Source: Phyllobacteriaceae bacterium
Lineage (GTDB): Bacteria > Pseudomonadota > Alphaproteobacteria > Rhizobiales > Rhizobiaceae
Length of the DNA: 64,000 bases
Direction: 5' to 3'
Assembly (NCBI GenBank): GCA_024742765.1
Contig: JANSXT010000011.1
Location: 62,001-126,000 of the forward strand
Under the pieces are notes generated by a model. It had not been told where the DNA came from. It did no database searches and saw nothing but the letters and a program-made list of their open reading frames with translations. The position numbers and the translations under genes were made by a program. Below are positions 36,115 to 45,906 of the stretch, piece after piece (positions within the stretch are counted from its first letter, which is position 1; every line of letters starts with the position of its first letter).

Positions 36115-37611
36115 ATGGCAGCGGCAACGAACGGCGCCCTGGTCGACATGAAGGGCGTGACCAAACGCTACGGCGGCGTCACGGCGCTTGATGGTGTCGA
36201 TTTCACCGTCAATGCGGGCGAGGCGGTGTGTCTTGCCGGCGAGAACGGCTCGGGCAAGTCAACGCTCATCAAGATCCTGTCGGGCGTCGAACAGCCGACG
36301 GCCGGCACGATTTCCATCAACGGCACCGAACGCACCAATCTCAATCCGCGCGTGTCAGCCGCCGCCGGCGTGATGGTAATCTTCCAGGATTTTTCGCTGT
36401 TTCCGAACATGTCGGTCGCCGAGAACATCGCCTTTTCGACCCAGCTTGGCCAGAACCGCACCCTGTTCGACCGCGGCCATGCGCGCAAGCTGGCGCAGTC
36501 CGTCCTCGAACGGATCGGCGTCGACATCGCGCTCGATGCGCGGGTCGAAAGCCTGCCCGTCGCGCACAAGCAACTCGTCGCCATCTGCCGGGCGCTGGCC
36601 TCAGAAGCGCGGCTGATCATCATGGACGAGCCGACCACCGCGCTGACCGAGCGCGAGGTGCGGTCGCTTCTGGCCATCATCCGGAGACTGAAGGAGGAGG
36701 GCGTTGCCGTCCTCTTCGTCAGCCACAAGCTGGCCGAGGTGCTCGAGGTCTGCGAAAAAGTGTTCGTCCTGCGCAACGGCAAGAAGGTCGCCGAGGGGCC
36801 GGCGACGGATTTCGACGCCGCCTCGCTGACCCGCCACATGACCGGCCGCGACGTGCCCGAAGCGCCGCCGAGCGCGGTCACCGAAGGCTCGAAAACGCTT
36901 CTGGATGTCGAGAACCTGTCGAAAGACGGCGCGTTCGATAATGTCAGCTTTGCATTGAAGGCGGGCGAGGTGCTTGGCGTCTCCGGCCTTCTGGGCAGCG
37001 GGCGCACCTCGCTCGCAAAGGCCTTGTTCGGGCTGGTTGAACCCGACAGCGGCACCATCCGGCTCGACGGCGAGGCGTTTGCGCTCGGCGATCCGATCGC
37101 CGCGGCTTCCGCCGGTATTGGCTATGTGCCCGAGGACCGGCTGACCGAGGGCCTGTTCCTGACCCAGTCGATCGCCCGCAACATCGCCGTCGGCCGGCTG
37201 GACGCCCATGAAAAGCGCGGCTTTCTCGATCTGGGCGCACTCATGTCGGAAGCAACCGACTGGCTGACCCGGCTGAAGGTCAAGGCGCCGGACCCGCAGG
37301 CGCCGGTGCGCTCATTGTCCGGCGGCAACCAGCAGCGGGTGGCGCTCGCGCGCTGGCTGTCGCGGGCGCCCCGCGTTCTGGTGCTGAACGGTCCGAGCGT
37401 CGGTGTCGATGTCGGCTCGAAGGCCGACATTCACGACATTATTCGCGATCTGGCCCGCTCGGGCATCGGCGTGATCGTCATCTCCGACGATCTGCCCGAA
37501 CTCCTGGCCACATGCCACCGCATCTTGGTCATGAAGGCGGGTCGGGTGGTCGACGAGATCGCCGGCAATTCGGTGACCGAAGACGAACTGGCGCACAGGT
37601 TGGCATCATGA
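36115..37611 (+). CDS. Sugar ABC transporter ATPase with two nucleotide-binding domains
   Basis: A 498-residue fused two-NBD ATPase of the RbsA/MglA class. The first NBD has Walker A GENGSGKS (42-49) and DEPTTAL. The second NBD is degenerate: Walker A is GLLGSGRTS (no lysine), and the Walker B reads VLVLNGPSVGVDVGSK, with Asn425-Gly426 in place of Asp-Glu, while the signature LSGGNQQRVALARW is intact. Its stop overlaps the first permease by ATGA. The degenerate second half occurs in some rhizobial sugar ATPases (from memory). Confidence 0.93.
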   Translation: MAAATNGALVDMKGVTKRYGGVTALDGVDFTVNAGEAVCLAGENGSGKSTLIKILSGVEQPTAGTISINGTERTNLNPRVSAAAGVMVIFQDFSLFPNMSVAENIAFSTQLGQNRTLFDRGHARKLAQSVLERIGVDIALDARVESLPVAHKQLVAICRALASEARLIIMDEPTTALTEREVRSLLAIIRRLKEEGVAVLFVSHKLAEVLEVCEKVFVLRNGKKVAEGPATDFDAASLTRHMTGRDVPEAPPSAVTEGSKTLLDVENLSKDGAFDNVSFALKAGEVLGVSGLLGSGRTSLAKALFGLVEPDSGTIRLDGEAFALGDPIAAASAGIGYVPEDRLTEGLFLTQSIARNIAVGRLDAHEKRGFLDLGALMSEATDWLTRLKVKAPDPQAPVRSLSGGNQQRVALARWLSRAPRVLVLNGPSVGVDVGSKADIHDIIRDLARSGIGVIVISDDLPELLATCHRILVMKAGRVVDEIAGNSVTEDELAHRLAS

Positions 37612-38609
37612 GCGGCCTCTTGCCCGAAGGGTTCTGGACCCGCAACGAGACGCTGGTGGCGATCGTCATCATCCTGTTCTGCATCGTTGCGACCCTGTCC
37701 GACCCGCTGTTCTTTTCGGCAACCACGCTGACCGACCTTTTGCGCGCCTCGATCGTACTCGGCATTTTGGCGGTTGCCGCCATGCTTGTGCTGATCTCGG
37801 GTGGCATTGATGTCAGCTTCACCGCCGTCGCCGTCTTTGCCATGTATGCGACGACCGTCTTCACGCTGGCGGTCGCGCCCGAAATGCCCTGGTTTGTGAT
37901 CTTTGCGATCTCGATCGGCATCGGCGCCTGCCTTGGCGCGATCAACGGCATCTTTATCGCCGGCTTCGGCCTTCCGACGCTGATCGTCACGCTCGGCACG
38001 CTGTCGGTGTTTCGCGGCTTCCTTCTGACCTTTGTCGGCTCGCAGCGCATCTCCGCCCTGCCGCCGGAAATGCGGGAATTTTCGCGCATGATGATCACCC
38101 GCGGCACCACCGAGGCGGGCAATTTCTATGCCTTGCCCTGGGCGTTCGCCGCGCTGGTCTTCGTCGTCGTCCTGACCTGGTTCATCCTGCACAGGACGAT
38201 GCTCGGCCGGTCCATCTTCGCCATCGGCGGATCGGTCGAAAGCGCCCGGCGCATCGGCATCAATGTCGGCGCGACGCAGTTCTTCGTCTATGTCTATGTC
38301 GGCGCGCTGGCCGGCCTCGCCGGAATCATCCACGGTGCGATGGGCCGCATGGCCGACCCGTTCTCGCTGGTCGGGCTGGAACTGTCGGTCATCGCCGCCG
38401 TCGTTCTCGGCGGCGCGCGCCTGATCGGCGGCTACGGCACCATCACCGGCACGCTTCTGGGCGTCGCGCTGATCGTTCTGGTGCAGAACAGCCTGATCGT
38501 CGTCGGCATCCCGTCCACCTGGCAGTCGGTGACGATCGGCCTCCTGATCCTTCTGGGCACCGGGCTTCCAGCCTGGCAGGCCAAGCGCGCCGCCGCACGG
38601 GCCGCATGA
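37608..38609 (+). CDS. Sugar ABC transporter permease (BPD-2 type), first
   Basis: A 333-residue permease of the ribose/xylose class with 8-10 membrane helices. Motifs: GGIDVSFTAVAVFAMYAT, GLPTLIVTLGTLSVFRGF and GGARLIGGYGTITGTLLGV. It starts by ATGA overlap with the ATPase gene. It pairs with the next permease as a heterodimer. Confidence 0.93.
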   Translation: MSGLLPEGFWTRNETLVAIVIILFCIVATLSDPLFFSATTLTDLLRASIVLGILAVAAMLVLISGGIDVSFTAVAVFAMYATTVFTLAVAPEMPWFVIFAISIGIGACLGAINGIFIAGFGLPTLIVTLGTLSVFRGFLLTFVGSQRISALPPEMREFSRMMITRGTTEAGNFYALPWAFAALVFVVVLTWFILHRTMLGRSIFAIGGSVESARRIGINVGATQFFVYVYVGALAGLAGIIHGAMGRMADPFSLVGLELSVIAAVVLGGARLIGGYGTITGTLLGVALIVLVQNSLIVVGIPSTWQSVTIGLLILLGTGLPAWQAKRAAARAA

Positions 38610-38618
38610 GGTAATTCG

Positions 38619-39638
38619 ATGTCAGCATCCCACGCCCGCACCGTCATGACGTCGACGCCCGAGTTCCGGCTCGCCGTGATCGCCGTGGCCGTGTTTGCGA
38701 TCATGTCGGTCCTGTCGCCCGACCGGTTCCTGTCGGCGCAGAACCTGACATCGATGGCCTTCCAGTTCCCCGAATTCGCCATTCTGGCGCTGGCCATGAC
38801 GATCACCATGATGACCGGCGGCATCGACCTGTCCGTCGTCGGCGTTGCCAACCTGTCTGCCGTTGTCGCCGCGATCATCCTGACGCAATTCGCGAGCCCG
38901 GACATGGATGTGCAGCAATCGCTCGTCTGGCTGGTGGTCGCGATCATCGCCGCGCTGACGGTCGGCGCCGTGGCCGGGCTCCTGAACGGCGTGCTCGTCG
39001 CCTGGTTTGGCTTGCCGCCGATCCTCGCAACGCTCGGCTCGGGTCTCGTCTTCACCGGCTTTGCCGTCGCCATGACCGGCGGCAGTGCGGTGATGGGCTT
39101 TCCCGATGTGGTCGCCTGGCTCGGCAATGAGCGGCTGATTGGCATTCCAGTGCCGCTGATCGTATTCGCGCTTCTGGCGCTGGGGCTCCACATCGTTCTG
39201 ACACGGACCAGCTTCGGCCTGAAGGCGACCATGTATGGCGCCAATCCGCTCGCCGCCTTCTTCGCCGCCATCGATATCAACAGGCTTTTGATCCGCGTCT
39301 ATGTCACCGCCGGCATGTTCTCCTCGGTGGCCGGCCTTGTGATCATGAGCCGCGCCAATTCAGCCAAGGCCGACTATGGCTCAAGCTACCTGCTGCTCGC
39401 CGTTCTGATCGCGGTTCTGGGCGGCGTGAACCCCTATGGCGGCTATGGCCGGGTGATCGGCGTCGTGCTGGCGGTCCTGTCCATGCAGTTCCTGTCGAGC
39501 GGGCTCAACATGCTGCAGGTTTCCAATTTTGCCCGCGAACTGATCTGGGGCGCGCTGTTGATTTTCGTCATGGTCGTCAACACGCGGCAGGGGCCGGGGC
39601 TGGCGAGCCTTTTCAAGAAGACAAAGCCCACGGGCTGA
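38619..39638 (+). CDS. Sugar ABC transporter permease (BPD-2 type), second
   Basis: A 339-residue permease of the same class with GGIDLSVVGVANLSAVVA, GLPPILATLGSGLVFTGFAVAMTGG and GGVNPYGGYGRVIGVVLAVL. It is 9 bases downstream of the first permease and 13 bases before the DhaK-like gene, in one operon. Confidence 0.93.
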   Translation: MSASHARTVMTSTPEFRLAVIAVAVFAIMSVLSPDRFLSAQNLTSMAFQFPEFAILALAMTITMMTGGIDLSVVGVANLSAVVAAIILTQFASPDMDVQQSLVWLVVAIIAALTVGAVAGLLNGVLVAWFGLPPILATLGSGLVFTGFAVAMTGGSAVMGFPDVVAWLGNERLIGIPVPLIVFALLALGLHIVLTRTSFGLKATMYGANPLAAFFAAIDINRLLIRVYVTAGMFSSVAGLVIMSRANSAKADYGSSYLLLAVLIAVLGGVNPYGGYGRVIGVVLAVLSMQFLSSGLNMLQVSNFARELIWGALLIFVMVVNTRQGPGLASLFKKTKPTG

Positions 39639-39651
39639 CCGGGAGGAAAAG

Positions 39652-40653
39652 ATGAAGAAGATCCTGAACGACCCCAACGCCTATGTCGACGAGATGCTGG
39701 CCGGTCTTGTGGCGGCTCATCCCGAGCACTACCGGCTGCATGGCGACAGCGGCAAGGTCGTCGCCCGCGCCACCGCCGGCAAGGACGGCAAGGTCGGCCT
39801 CGTCACCGGCGGCGGCTCTGGCCATCTGCCGGTCTTCACCGGCTATGTCGGCACGGGATTGCTCGACGCTTGCGCCATCGGCGACGTGTTCGCTTCGCCC
39901 AGCGCCGAGCAGATGGCCGACGCGATCCGCGCCGCCGATCAGGGCGCCGGCGTCCTGCGCCTTTACGGCAATTATGGCGGCGACGTGATGAATTTCGACA
40001 TGGCCGGCGATCTGGTCGAGTTCGAGGACATCACCTGCACGACCGTCCTTCTTGCCGACGATGTCGCCTCGGCCCCGCCCGAGGAAGCCGAAAAGCGGCG
40101 CGGCGTCGCCGGAATGGTCTATGCCTTCAAGATGGCGGGTGCCGCCGCCGAGGGGGGCAGGGACCTCGATGCCGTCACCGCCGTTGCGCAGAAGGCCGCC
40201 GACGCGTGCCGCTCGATCGGCGCCGCCCTCAGCCCGTGCACCGTGCCGCAGGCCGGCAAGCCCACTTTCGAGATCGGCGAGGACGAGATGGAAATGGGCA
40301 TGGGCATCCATGGCGAGCCCGGCGTCTGGCGTGGCAAGCTGCGCACGGCAGACGAAATCGCCGACGAGATGATGGACCGCCTGCTCGAGGACATGCCGCT
40401 CAAGGCCGGCGACCGCGTCTCCGTCATGGTCAATTCGCTGGGCGCGACGCCGCCCGAGGAACTCTACATCCTCTACCGCATCGTCAAAAAACGGCTGGAA
40501 GGCGAGGGCGCCACGATCGTCATGCCGCTGGTCGGCCGCTATGCCACCTCAATGGAGATGGCGGGCGTCTCCTTCACCCTGTGCAAGCTGGATGACGAAC
40601 TCGAAAAGCTGCTCAACGCGCCCTGCGACTGCGCTTTCTGGAGGGTCGGATGA
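39652..40653 (+). CDS. dhaK: DhaK-like ketose kinase subunit
   Basis: A 333-residue DhaK-type subunit that binds a short ketose covalently through a histidine. Substrate-site residues Gly53-Gly54-Gly55-Ser56-Gly57-His58 (TGGGSGHLP) and the catalytic His220 (GMGIHGEPGV) are kept. In PTS-type kinases DhaM supplies the phosphate; no dhaM is near, so ATP-dependent action with DhaL, as in erythrulose kinases, is plausible. It is placed in a sugar transporter operon and overlaps dhaL by 4 bases. Confidence 0.9.
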   Translation: MKKILNDPNAYVDEMLAGLVAAHPEHYRLHGDSGKVVARATAGKDGKVGLVTGGGSGHLPVFTGYVGTGLLDACAIGDVFASPSAEQMADAIRAADQGAGVLRLYGNYGGDVMNFDMAGDLVEFEDITCTTVLLADDVASAPPEEAEKRRGVAGMVYAFKMAGAAAEGGRDLDAVTAVAQKAADACRSIGAALSPCTVPQAGKPTFEIGEDEMEMGMGIHGEPGVWRGKLRTADEIADEMMDRLLEDMPLKAGDRVSVMVNSLGATPPEELYILYRIVKKRLEGEGATIVMPLVGRYATSMEMAGVSFTLCKLDDELEKLLNAPCDCAFWRVG

Positions 40654-41264
40654 GCATCGACCGCGCAGCGCTCGTCGCCGGCATCGACCGGCTCGCGGCC
40701 GCCATGGAGCGCGATTTCGACATGCTCAACAGCGCCGACGGGGCGCTTGGTGATGGCGATCTGGGCGTGACGATGACGCGCGGCATGCGGCTGGTCGCCG
40801 AAAAGGCGCCCGATCTGCCCGACGATCTGGGCATGGCGCTTCTGCAATGCGCCCAGGCCTTCACCAAATCGTCGGGCTCGTCCTACGGCACGCTTCTGGC
40901 GACCGGGCTGATGGCAATCGCCAAGGCGGTCAAGGGCGAAACCGAAGTCGGCGCCGAACGGGTCTCGGACCTTGTGGCCACGGCCCGCGACCAGATGCAG
41001 GCGCGGGGCAAGGCGGATCTGGGCGGCAAGACGGTGCTCGACAGTCTCGATGCTGTCGCGTCGGCAACCAAAGGGCTGAGCGAACCGGACGCCGTCGCCG
41101 ATGCGGCGGCGCGCGCCGTCGACGCAGCTCTCGACGCGTTCCGCGACAAGAAAGCCACCATCGGCCGCGCCCGCATCTTCGGCGAAAAAAGCGTCGGCAT
41201 GGACGATCCGGGCATGCTCGCCATGCAGCGCATCGTCAAGGCGCTGGCCGACCGGCAGGACTAG
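40650..41264 (+). CDS. dhaL: DhaL-like ketose kinase subunit
   Basis: A 204-residue DhaL-type subunit that binds ADP/ATP through Mg. The metal-binding aspartates lie in DGALGDGDLG (Asp30, Asp35, Asp37). The GSSYGTLLATGL and DLGGKTVLDSLDAVA segments are typical. It is translationally coupled to dhaK. Together they are expected to phosphorylate dihydroxyacetone, erythrulose or a similar ketose. Confidence 0.9.
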   Translation: MSIDRAALVAGIDRLAAAMERDFDMLNSADGALGDGDLGVTMTRGMRLVAEKAPDLPDDLGMALLQCAQAFTKSSGSSYGTLLATGLMAIAKAVKGETEVGAERVSDLVATARDQMQARGKADLGGKTVLDSLDAVASATKGLSEPDAVADAAARAVDAALDAFRDKKATIGRARIFGEKSVGMDDPGMLAMQRIVKALADRQD

Positions 41265-41300
41265 CCCCGCCGGCAAGGCTGACCACACCGGCGAACCGCA

Positions 41301-42389
41301 TCAGATCAGCGGGTCGAGCCCGCCATAATGGCGGTCCGGATAGTCCGCATGCAGCGCCTGGTCGGCTTCAGTGAAGCGGCTGCGTGCGAAATTGTGCTGG
41401 TGCCAATAGGGATAGATGAGCGGCAGCCGGCTGGCATCGTTCAGCGTCTGCAGTTCGTCTTCGGTGAGCACGAGATCGACCGCGCCGAAATTGTCGGTGA
41501 ACTGGCCGGCATTGCGCCCGCCCACGACGAGCGACGAGATGGCCGGCCGGCTGAGCAGCCACGCCAGCGCCACCTGCGCCGCCGAAACGCCGCGCGCCTC
41601 GCCGATCCCGACCAACGCATCGACGATCCCCCACAGCCGTTCCTCGTCGCGGATCGGCGGTTCGTTCCAGCCCGCCGCCTGCCGCGAGCCTTCCGGCGCA
41701 TCGGCGCCGCGCCGGTGCTTGCCGGTCAGAAGCCCTGCCGCGAGCGGGCTCCAGACCAGAACGCCCAGGCCCTGGTCGACCGACAGCGGCAGCAGCTCAT
41801 ATTCGGCCTCGCGCGCTTCGAGCGTGTAATGGATTTGCTGGGTCGCGAACCGCGCCCCGCCGGCGCGGTCGGCGGCGGCCAGCGATTTCATCACATGCCA
41901 TGCCGCATAGTTTGAGCAGCCCGGATAGCGGATCTTGCCCTGCTGCACGAGCGTGTCGAGCGCGGCCATCGTCTCTTCCACCGGCGTCGTGCCGTCCCAT
42001 TCGTGGATGTAATAGATGTCGATATGATCGCGCCGCAGCCGTTTGAGCGAGCGCTCGCATTCGCGGATCAGGTGAAAGCGCGAAGCGCCTTCATCATTGG
42101 GCCCATTGCCGATCCGCATCCGTGCCTTGGAGGTGACAAGAAGATCGTCCTGGTCGGCCCTTTCGTCGAGCACTTCGCCCAAAATCTCCTCGGACGTGCC
42201 GGTCGAATACATGTTGGCCGTGTCGAAAAGGTTGACGCCATTGTCGGCGCACAGCGCCACCAGCTCGCGCGCCTCGGCCACACCCTGCTTGCCGACCATG
42301 GCGAACGGGCCTTCGCCGCCGAAGGTGAAGGTGCCCATGGTGATGGCCGAGACCTTCAGGCCGGTCCGGCCGAGCGTCCTGTACTGCAT
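41301..42389 (-). CDS. Aldo/keto reductase
   Basis: A 362-residue NADPH-dependent oxidoreductase of the AKR superfamily. The catalytic tetrad is visible: Asp and Tyr in FDTANMYSTGTSEEILG, Lys in LVTSKARM, and His in IYYIHEWDG. The cofactor-binding end AISSLVVGGRNAGQFTDN is typical. The start at 42387-42389 has GGAGG 6 bases upstream. It is convergent with dhaL; a role in polyol/ketose oxidation or reduction is possible but only inferred. Confidence 0.9.
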   Translation of the reverse strand: MQYRTLGRTGLKVSAITMGTFTFGGEGPFAMVGKQGVAEARELVALCADNGVNLFDTANMYSTGTSEEILGEVLDERADQDDLLVTSKARMRIGNGPNDEGASRFHLIRECERSLKRLRRDHIDIYYIHEWDGTTPVEETMAALDTLVQQGKIRYPGCSNYAAWHVMKSLAAADRAGGARFATQQIHYTLEAREAEYELLPLSVDQGLGVLVWSPLAAGLLTGKHRRGADAPEGSRQAAGWNEPPIRDEERLWGIVDALVGIGEARGVSAAQVALAWLLSRPAISSLVVGGRNAGQFTDNFGAVDLVLTEDELQTLNDASRLPLIYPYWHQHNFARSRFTEADQALHADYPDRHYGGLDPLI

Positions 42390-42567
42390 ATTTTGCCTCC
42401 CGCATTGTCCGTGATGGCCGCTGCGGCAGGAGTGCCGCACGCCGGTCTGCGCGCCCGCATCAATTGTGCATCATGGCGCCGGTGAGGCCAAGGCTTGAAC
42501 GGCGATTTGTGCTGGTTTTTCCGTGCGTTCGCCCAGGCGGGCGGGGTCGCCGCGCTGGCCGCAGACG

Positions 42568-42598
42568 GTGTCCCACGGTTGGTTTTTGCGTGGGACAC
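42568..42598. other. Perfect 10-bp inverted repeat between the reductase and tRNA-Leu
   Basis: GTGTCCCACG (42568-42577) and CGTGGGACAC (42589-42598) flank an 11-base loop GTTGGTTTTTG. The hairpin is strong but has no T run on either side. It may be an operator or RNA structure in the 255-base region between the reductase start and tRNA-Leu, which holds no gene. Confidence 0.5.
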
Positions 42599-42644
42599 AT
42601 CGGGCCGTTTTGGCCTTGTTTCTGCTGTCTTTTCCAGAGGGGAA

Positions 42645-42729
42645 TGGTGCGGCCGAGAAGACTCGAACTTCCACGGGTTGCCCCACAGCGACCTCAACGC
42701 TGCGCGTCTACCAATTCCGCCACGGCCGC
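42645..42729 (-). tRNA. tRNA-Leu (anticodon GAG)
   Basis: On the minus strand it begins GCGGCCGTGGCGGAATTGGT, has the anticodon loop TTGAGGT (GAG) and the long variable arm typical of Leu, and ends CTCGGCCGCACCA with CCA encoded. The acceptor stem GCGGCCG/CGGCCGC pairs. Length is 85 with CCA. Confidence 0.96.
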
Positions 42730-42928
42730 ACACCGCCAGAATGACCCGCATGGGCGGGCTCGCAGCCGATAGCAAACCCGATTCCATTGCACAAGGGCGT
42801 CGCCGGCGATTTTCCCGCGCCGCGCGCTTGCCCGGCCGAACCCTTTACCCGCCCGCCGCGATCGCTTATCTGCGCGGTGCAACAGAACCACCCGCATGTG
42901 TTGGCGGGACTGGAAAGGAGATCAGACC

Positions 42929-44920
42929 ATGGCCGCTTCCGGCAGTGTTTCCCTTGTTTTTCCCGATGGCTCCGAACGCAGCTACGATGCCGGCACGACC
43001 GGCCGGGCCGTTGCCGAATCCATCTCAAAATCGCTCGCCAAGAAGGCGGTCGCCATCGCGCTCGAGGGCGAATTGCGCGATCTGGCCGATCCGGTGGCCG
43101 ACGGCGCGATCGAGATCGTCACCCGCGACGATCCGCGCGCGCTCGAACTGATCCGGCACGATGCGGCCCATGTGATGGCTGAAGCGGTGCAGGAGCTCTG
43201 GCCGGGCACGCAGGTGACCATAGGTCCGGTGATCGACAATGGCTTTTACTATGATTTCGCCAAGAACGAGCCGTTCACGCCCGACGACCTGCCGGTCATC
43301 GAAAAGAAGATGCGCGAGATCATCAAGCGCAACGCGAAGTTCGAAAAGGCGGTCTGGCCGCGCGACAAGGCCAAGGACGTGTTTGCGGGCATGGGCGAAC
43401 AGTACAAGGTCGAACTGGTCGATGCGATCCCCGAAGGCGAGGACGTCAAGATCTATTCGCAGGGCGACTGGTTTGACCTGTGCCGCGGTCCGCACATGGT
43501 CTCCACCGGCCAGATCGGCAACGCCTTCAAGCTGACCAAGGTGGCCGGCGCCTATTGGCGCGGCGATTCCGACAATGAGATGCTGTCGCGCATCTACGGC
43601 ACGGCATGGTCGACGCAAGAAGAGCTCGACGCCTATCTGCACATGATCGAGGAGGCCGAAAAGCGCGATCACAGGCGCCTTGGCCGCGAGATGGACCTGT
43701 TCCACTTCCAGGAAGAGGGGCCGGGCACCGTGTTCTGGCATGCCAAGGGCTGGCGCATCTTCCAGACGGTCGTTGCCTATATGCGCCGCCGGCTCGAAGG
43801 CGCTTATGACGAGGTCAACGCGCCGCAGGTGCTGGTCTCCGACCTTTGGGAGACGTCCGGCCATTGGGGTTGGTACAAGGAGAACATGTTCGGCGTGCGC
43901 TCCGCCGATCCCGATGTCGAGGACCAGCGCACTTTCGCGCTCAAGCCGATGAACTGTCCCGGCCATGTGCAGATTTTCAAGCACGGGCTCAAGAGCTATC
44001 GCGATCTGCCGATCCGCCTCGCCGAATTCGGCGTGGTGCACCGCTATGAGCCGTCCGGCGCGCTACACGGGCTGATGCGGGTGCGGGCCTTCACCCAGGA
44101 CGACGCGCATATTTTCTGCACCGAGGAACAGCTCGAGGCCGAGATCCTGAAGATCAACGATCTGATGATGTCGGTCTATGCCGATTTCGGCTTCGAGAAG
44201 GTCGAGGTGAAGCTGGCGACGCGTCCTGAAAAGCGTGTCGGAACCGATGCGGCCTGGGACCATGCGGAAGGCATTTTGAAATCGTCGCTGCAACGCATGG
44301 TCGATGAGGACGACCGGATCACGGCGGGCATCAATGAGGGCGAGGGGACGTTTTACGGGCCCAAGTTCGAATATACGCTCAAGGATGCGATCGGCCGCGA
44401 CTGGCAGGTCGGAACGACCCAGGTCGACTTCAACCTGCCCGAGCGGTTCGGCGCCTTCTATATCGACTCGGACTCCGAAAAGAAGCAGCCGGTGATGGTC
44501 CACCGTGCGATCTGCGGCTCGATGGAGCGGTTCCTGGGCATCGTGCTCGAGAACTATGCCGGGCATCTGCCGCTCTGGCTGGCGCCGGTGCAGGCGGTGG
44601 TGGCGACAATCACCTCCGAAGCCGATCCCTATGCCGAGGAACTGGCGGCCGCACTGACGCGCGCCGGACTGCATGTCCAGACCGATCTGCGCAACGAGAA
44701 GATCAACTACAAGGTGCGCGAGCATTCGGTGCAGAAGGTGCCGGTGATCCTGGTCTGCGGCCGCCGCGAAGCCGACGAACGCACCGTGTCGATGCGCCGG
44801 CTGGGCTCGCGCGACCAGACCATGCTGGGCTTTGACGAGGTGGTCGCGGCATTGGCCGACGAGGCGACCCCGCCCGACATCAAGCGGGCGCGGCAATCCG
44901 ATGGCCGCGCGGCGGCGTAA
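42929..44920 (+). CDS. thrS: Threonyl-tRNA synthetase
   Basis: A 663-residue class II synthetase charging tRNA-Thr. It has an N-terminal TGS domain (about 1-65), the editing domain (about 70-230, [11 protein letters not shown]), motif 2 region [25 protein letters not shown], zinc ligands near residue 340 ([14 protein letters not shown]) and a C-terminal anticodon-binding domain. AAAGGAGAT lies upstream of the ATG 42929, which fixes the start; the longer reading upstream is rejected. Confidence 0.97.
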   Translation: MAASGSVSLVFPDGSERSYDAGTTGRAVAESISKSLAKKAVAIALEGELRDLADPVADGAIEIVTRDDPRALELIRHDAAHVMAEAVQELWPGTQVTIGPVIDNGFYYDFAKNEPFTPDDLPVIEKKMREIIKRNAKFEKAVWPRDKAKDVFAGMGEQYKVELVDAIPEGEDVKIYSQGDWFDLCRGPHMVSTGQIGNAFKLTKVAGAYWRGDSDNEMLSRIYGTAWSTQEELDAYLHMIEEAEKRDHRRLGREMDLFHFQEEGPGTVFWHAKGWRIFQTVVAYMRRRLEGAYDEVNAPQVLVSDLWETSGHWGWYKENMFGVRSADPDVEDQRTFALKPMNCPGHVQIFKHGLKSYRDLPIRLAEFGVVHRYEPSGALHGLMRVRAFTQDDAHIFCTEEQLEAEILKINDLMMSVYADFGFEKVEVKLATRPEKRVGTDAAWDHAEGILKSSLQRMVDEDDRITAGINEGEGTFYGPKFEYTLKDAIGRDWQVGTTQVDFNLPERFGAFYIDSDSEKKQPVMVHRAICGSMERFLGIVLENYAGHLPLWLAPVQAVVATITSEADPYAEELAAALTRAGLHVQTDLRNEKINYKVREHSVQKVPVILVCGRREADERTVSMRRLGSRDQTMLGFDEVVAALADEATPPDIKRARQSDGRAAA

Positions 44921-44930
44921 ACTCAAACGC

Positions 44931-44960
44931 GATCTTGTCCCGGAAAGGCGGGACAGGATC
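44931..44960. other. Strong hairpin after thrS
   Basis: GATCTTGTCCC and GGGACAGGATC form an 11-bp stem (one G-T) with an 8-base loop GGAAAGGC, 10 bases after the thrS stop. No T run follows, so it may be a 3' stabilising or repeat-type palindrome rather than a terminator. Confidence 0.5.
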
Positions 44961-45013
44961 GAGCGAACTTGATACATTCGCGCACCACGACCAGGGGCGG
45001 GCCGTCAGCGAAC

Positions 45014-45886
45014 ATGCCACGCAGCGTCAGATTTGCAGAACTGTCCTATGCGCGGCCGACCGATCCGCCGGTCAAGCGCTGGCTGATCCGAACCGTCGAG
45101 AACATGTCGGGCCGCGAGCGGCTGGCCGATCTCTATGAGTTCTGGCGCAGCGAGATTTTCGGCAAGCGCGACGACGTCTTCACCGAGATGCTCAATCTGA
45201 TCGAGGTTCGCCTCGATGCGGGCGGCCAATGGCCACCCGCCGACCTGCCGAACACGCCGCTTGTCCTCATCGCCAACCATCCCTACGGCATCGGCGACGG
45301 CATCGCCTTCCTGTCGCTCGCCGAGCGGCTCGGGCGCCCCTTCCGCGTGATCATCAACAATGATCTCCTCAAGGTTCCGGAGATGCGGCCCTATTCGCTG
45401 CCGGTCTCTTTCGAGGAGACAAAGGAAGCGCTGGCGCTCAACCTCCAGACCCGGCAGGAGGCGGTCAAGCTGCTCAAGGAAGGCGTGACCATCATCATCT
45501 TCCCCTCGGGCGGCGTCGCCACCGCGCCAAAAGGGCTCGGCCGGGCGCAGGACCTGCCCTGGAAGATGTTTGTGGCGCGGCTCGTCCAGACCGCGCGCGC
45601 CTCGGTGATCCCGGTCTATTTCGAAGGGCAGAATGGCCGAGTCTTCCATCTGGTCAGCCAGTTTTCGCTCACACTGCGCACCTCTCTCCTGATCCGCGAG
45701 TTCCAGCGGCTCTATGGCAAGCAGATCAAGACGTGGATCGGCGAGGTGATGCCGTGGGACGATCTGGAAAAGATCAAGGACCGCAAGGTGCTGCTGCAGC
45801 ACCTGCATGACAGCGTTTTCGATCTCGATCCGCGCGGCAATGCGACGGCCCGCACCGAGGAGATCAAGGCCGGGCCCTGCGGCTGA
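45014..45886 (+). CDS. Lysophospholipid acyltransferase-like protein
   Basis: A 290-residue acyltransferase of the hemolysin/OlsA-like group. The motif NHPYGIGDG (HX5D variant) and FPSGGVATAPKG are the acyltransferase blocks. A transferase of acyl groups onto a lysolipid is expected. The start at 45014 gives the family length and begins MPRSVRFAELSYA; the ribosome binding site is weak. It follows thrS by about 90 bases, separated by a hairpin. Confidence 0.82.
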   Translation: MPRSVRFAELSYARPTDPPVKRWLIRTVENMSGRERLADLYEFWRSEIFGKRDDVFTEMLNLIEVRLDAGGQWPPADLPNTPLVLIANHPYGIGDGIAFLSLAERLGRPFRVIINNDLLKVPEMRPYSLPVSFEETKEALALNLQTRQEAVKLLKEGVTIIIFPSGGVATAPKGLGRAQDLPWKMFVARLVQTARASVIPVYFEGQNGRVFHLVSQFSLTLRTSLLIREFQRLYGKQIKTWIGEVMPWDDLEKIKDRKVLLQHLHDSVFDLDPRGNATARTEEIKAGPCG

Positions 45887-45906
45887 ATTGACGCCGGGCG
45901 CCGCCT

